Translations under genes and position numbers: made by a program
NCBI GenBank assembly: GCA_003599015.1
Contig: QZIK01000090.1
Location: 1-33,794, forward strand
Reading direction: 5' to 3'
DNA from: Desulfobacteraceae bacterium
Lineage (GTDB): Bacteria; Desulfobacterota; DSM-4660; Desulfatiglandales; Desulfatiglandaceae
DNA: 33,794 nucleotides
Shown: piece after piece, positions 31,600 through 33,794 of the stretch
Layout of the letters: each line of letters starts with the position of its first letter
Position numbering within the stretch: position 1 is the stretch's first letter
The notes under the pieces: generated by a model
What the model was told of the DNA's origin: nothing
What the model saw: the letters and a program-made list of their open reading frames with translations, nothing else
The model's database searches: none

Positions 31600-33237
31600 T
31601 CATATCAATGCCGCCAGGATTGGATCTTTTTCTATCTCCTCTTTAACGCCAACGATCCTTAGAAAGCTCTGCGCTCTGGAAACTGCAATGTGCATGCGCT
31701 TTTCATAGAGGTTAGGGACAAGCCTGAAATCTGTCACAATGACACCGGGCCTCTCAAGTCCCTTGAATCTGAGGAATGTGTCGCAGACTATTCTGTCTTC
31801 CGCCTCAGGGTCTGTAGCGGAAACCAGCCTGTGGCCTCCTATTTCCCTGTGATGAACGATGCTCGCATCTGATCCCCTGCCTCGAAGGGAAAGAACTGCA
31901 ATCTGGGACGGGGCAAGGCCGCCTGATAAAAACCTGATAATCTCCTTTCCGATCTGCTTTAGGAGCCTTCCTTCGGAGCTTTTGACAATGTTGATTGTTC
32001 CATCCTTTATTCCTGCACGGATGGCATGGAGGTCTTTATTGCAATGCCCAGAGTAGCAATCACTAAGGTGCTGAATCGCCGGGTGGCACCGGTAGGGTCT
32101 TTTGAGAGTGAATTTCATGAAGCTTCCGGCAATATCTTCCGGAATTCCCCTGTCCTTCCAGAATGCCTGGGCATCATCGGCAAACACCCAGAGCCTTCCT
32201 TGAGGCACCAGGCATTCCCTGACAAGCTCCCAGTCATCGCTGCTTAAGTCCTGTCCCTCATCAACGATTACCGTATCCCATCTTTCATCTCTTGGAGGAA
32301 GGCCATCAAGGGCTGCCCTGATGCTTACGCTCTCCCAATACTCAGATGGTATTCCAGGGGACTTCTCAGGGGCCTTTTCGCCCAGAAGGGCCGATGCAAA
32401 GGTTCTGACCGAATTTACTGTCAGATTGGAGTAGGCTGAAGATGCTTTGATATTAAGGGCAAGGGCGTCCGTGTAGCAGAGAAAAAGGACCCGCTTTCCC
32501 GCTCCTGCCTCGCGAAGGGCGGCCTCCCTTGCAAGAAGTGTCTTTCCGGTTCCGGCAGAGCCTCTGATCAAGAGGCGATCATTTTCCTCCAGGCTTTCAA
32601 GGACGGCTATCTGCTCAAGATCAAGTGGGAGACGTCTTTCCTCATCAATACGAACTCTGCTTCCAAAGCAGAGACCCGGCACCCATGTTTCCCCCCAGAG
32701 TCTGTGAATCGCATCAATCCAACCCTGTGAAGGAGACCACGGGTCGGGCACGGCACGGTTCATTATATCAGGGAGGATCACCTTCAGGTGCGGAAGGTCG
32801 TTACATCCAATCAAAATACCCTGAAGGCCTTCTCCCTGCAGCCGATGGTCGGATATCGTGTCAGGAAAGCATACGGCGCATCCGATTGTAGGAGGATTGA
32901 GATTGAGATCCTTTATCCTTTCAGCCAGGATAGTCCTGAAGGCAAAGGCCTCGTCGAGGGGTCTGGAATCCATGGGCCTGCCGTTTTGATACCACTTGCC
33001 GTCCCTTATTTCGATAAGGCCGCCTTTGACTTCAATGATCAGTATGCCGGGTCTCCCGGGATCGGCGATTATGAAATCAGCCTCGTCGAATCTCCCGGTG
33101 ATTGTGCTCCTTAGTCTCAGGCTGTGCCATGCCCACCATCTTTCGGGAAGGCCCGATCTTAAAGCTTCATAGAATCTCTTTTCGGCTTCGGAGCCGGTTA
33201 GGCGGGGGGATACTTTCGGCCAGAGATGGTCAGTCAT
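31600..33237 (-). CDS. NERD-domain SF1 helicase
   Basis: 545 residues. The N-terminal NERD domain (about 14-125; GSEAEKRFYEAL, then DEADFIIADP and ILIIEVKGG) carries the D...E-x-K nuclease signature. The helicase core follows with Walker A GSAGTGKT (about 222-229), motif II VIVDEGQD (about 318) and C-terminal motif RMHIAVSRAQ (about 525). The UvrD/Rep-type order with a short 2B region resembles other NERD-UvrD proteins, which appear in mobile and defence loci. I see a complete nuclease plus translocase in one polypeptide. The gene starts 15 bp after an antitoxin-like gene and may be coupled to it. The ATG at 33237 has only a poor ribosome binding site, in keeping with coupling. Confidence 0.92.
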   Translation of the reverse strand: MTDHLWPKVSPRLTGSEAEKRFYEALRSGLPERWWAWHSLRLRSTITGRFDEADFIIADPGRPGILIIEVKGGLIEIRDGKWYQNGRPMDSRPLDEAFAFRTILAERIKDLNLNPPTIGCAVCFPDTISDHRLQGEGLQGILIGCNDLPHLKVILPDIMNRAVPDPWSPSQGWIDAIHRLWGETWVPGLCFGSRVRIDEERRLPLDLEQIAVLESLEENDRLLIRGSAGTGKTLLAREAALREAGAGKRVLFLCYTDALALNIKASSAYSNLTVNSVRTFASALLGEKAPEKSPGIPSEYWESVSIRAALDGLPPRDERWDTVIVDEGQDLSSDDWELVRECLVPQGRLWVFADDAQAFWKDRGIPEDIAGSFMKFTLKRPYRCHPAIQHLSDCYSGHCNKDLHAIRAGIKDGTINIVKSSEGRLLKQIGKEIIRFLSGGLAPSQIAVLSLRGRGSDASIVHHREIGGHRLVSATDPEAEDRIVCDTFLRFKGLERPGVIVTDFRLVPNLYEKRMHIAVSRAQSFLRIVGVKEEIEKDPILAALI

Positions 33238-33252
33238 TTATGGTCAAGGCAT

Positions 33253-33495
33253 TCACGAAGTGCGCTCCCATTCGCGCCGGCGCACTCCGCGTACCCAAGC
33301 GGAGCTATCTTTCTTATCATCACTATCCCGCCACATTCCGATAAACGGTTCATCGGCCAATTTGGTTCGTCCTGGTTTCTTGACAGGCTGGCCAGTGGCA
33401 TAACGAGTTTTCAAAAAGGCTATAAAATCAATTAGCTGTCTTTGGGCCTCCGGCGGCAATGATGCTATTTCACGAACTATATTGGAGGGTTCCAT
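33253..33495 (-). CDS. DUF2281-type antitoxin-like protein without a toxin partner
   Basis: 80 residues from ATG 33495, which has AGGGAG 8 nt upstream. An upstream in-frame start at 33525 is less likely. The sequence follows the DUF2281/VapB-like pattern: SLPPEAQRQLIDFIAFLKTR (helical N-terminus), then DEPFIGMWRDSDD and SSAWVRGVRRREW (toxin-binding tail). Such genes normally precede a PIN-domain VapC toxin. Here the next gene is the NERD-helicase, 15 bp downstream, and no PIN ORF is visible. It may be an orphan antitoxin, or may act with the helicase. Confidence 0.85.
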   Translation of the reverse strand: MEPSNIVREIASLPPEAQRQLIDFIAFLKTRYATGQPVKKPGRTKLADEPFIGMWRDSDDKKDSSAWVRGVRRREWERTS

Positions 33496-33576
33496 GCTCT
33501 CGACTCCCTTCTCGATGAAGCCCACGCGCAGTTGCGTTCCGGCTAACTCCCGCTAACGCAGTCAAATCCCTATTGC

Positions 33577-33605
33577 ACTATACTTGAAATGCTCGCATGG
33601 GTCAA
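33577..33605 (-). promoter_or_regulatory. Sigma-70 promoter for the antitoxin/NERD-helicase unit
   Basis: TTGACC (33605-33600), a 17-bp spacer and TATAGT (33582-33577) read towards the antitoxin gene. Transcription would start near 33570, leaving a leader of about 75 nt before ATG 33495. This is one of the best matches to consensus in the window. Confidence 0.7.
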
Positions 33606-33649
33606 ATTGCCAGGTATTACCCATGCAGGAGGAAATCGAGTTTTTCTTT

Positions 33650-33794
33650 TTATATACTGCAACTGTTTTTGTAGAGAGCCGCTGCCAATCCCTCAATGAG
33701 TTCTATCCGGGCAAGATTCCTCAGCCATTCCTCGGGAATGCCCCCGACTCCATAGTAGGCACCTGCTATCTGACCGTATATGGCGGCGGTTGTG
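33650..33794 (-). CDS. ADP-ribosylglycohydrolase-like protein, C-terminal fragment at window edge
   Basis: The last 47 codons of a gene that enters from the right edge and ends TAA at 33652-33650. The sequence [20 protein letters not shown] followed by [19 protein letters not shown] matches the C-terminal signature of ADP-ribosylglycohydrolase (DraG/ADPRH) proteins: the G-Q-x-A-G-A-x-Y-G turn, I-P-x-x-W, then a terminal helix. These enzymes remove ADP-ribose from proteins or nucleic acids. The active site lies outside the window, so activity cannot be judged. Confidence 0.85.
   Translation of the reverse strand, partial: TTAAIYGQIAGAYYGVGGIPEEWLRNLARIELIEGLAAALYKNSCSI

Overview
The window looks like accessory DNA from a Gram-negative bacterium, probably an anaerobic or environmental lineage such as Desulfobacterota or Nitrospirota. 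This assignment is inferred from a PEP-CTERM secreted protein (which implies an exosortase system), good Shine-Dalgarno sites, mid-range GC and FGE-sulfatase/kinase fusions. No ribosomal or housekeeping gene fixes the taxon. I see no tRNA, rRNA, CRISPR array, complete insertion sequence or phage structural gene.

Layout. (1) 1-4742, minus: a large UPF1-like SF1 helicase with a C-terminal Vsr/DUF559-type nuclease domain, overlapping by 8 bp a single-pass membrane coiled-coil protein that runs off the left edge. (2) 4819-5400: probable fossil sequence. (3) 5404-6857, minus: an Mrr-type restriction endonuclease preceded by a small gene interrupted by an in-frame TGA. (4) 7018-11277: a WYL-domain regulator divergent from a twin-AAA+ ATPase, followed by a protein with a Tat-like N-terminus and a degenerate FtsZ/tubulin-like body. 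(5) 11684-17641, plus: a tightly overlapping three-gene operon encoding an unrecognised protein, a Tdp1-like phospholipase-D protein and a SNF2/RapA-like helicase. A pair of CGAAYGTTCG dyads, 21 bp apart, lies just upstream.

(6) 18072-22235, minus: a Ser/Thr kinase-PEGA-FGE-sulfatase fusion downstream of a membrane/secreted protein. (7) 22657-26662, minus: MerR regulator, VIT/VWA protein, DUF932 protein and then a frameshifted small gene. The MerR promoter contains a 12-bp perfect inverted repeat and may give a leaderless message. (8) 27103-28632: a GIY-YIG nuclease-domain protein with an unknown partner. (9) 28782-29921: an AI-2E/PerM-type permease. (10) 31072-30353: a PEP-CTERM protein. (11) 31464-31126: a zinc-ribbon TM2 protein whose promoter carries the same 23-bp dyad site found upstream of the MerR gene. 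(12) 33650-31600: a solitary DUF2281-type antitoxin-like gene, a NERD-helicase, and at the right edge the C-terminus of an ADP-ribosylglycohydrolase-like protein.

Three nuclease/helicase sets (1, 5 and 12), Mrr, GIY-YIG, WYL and an antitoxin in 34 kb make this look like a defence island. The strongest candidate for an undescribed system is the operon at 11684-17641. Second are the WYL/twin-AAA/FtsZ-like cassette and the helicase-nuclease with its membrane coiled-coil partner. All functional assignments rest on motifs read by eye; no database search was possible.
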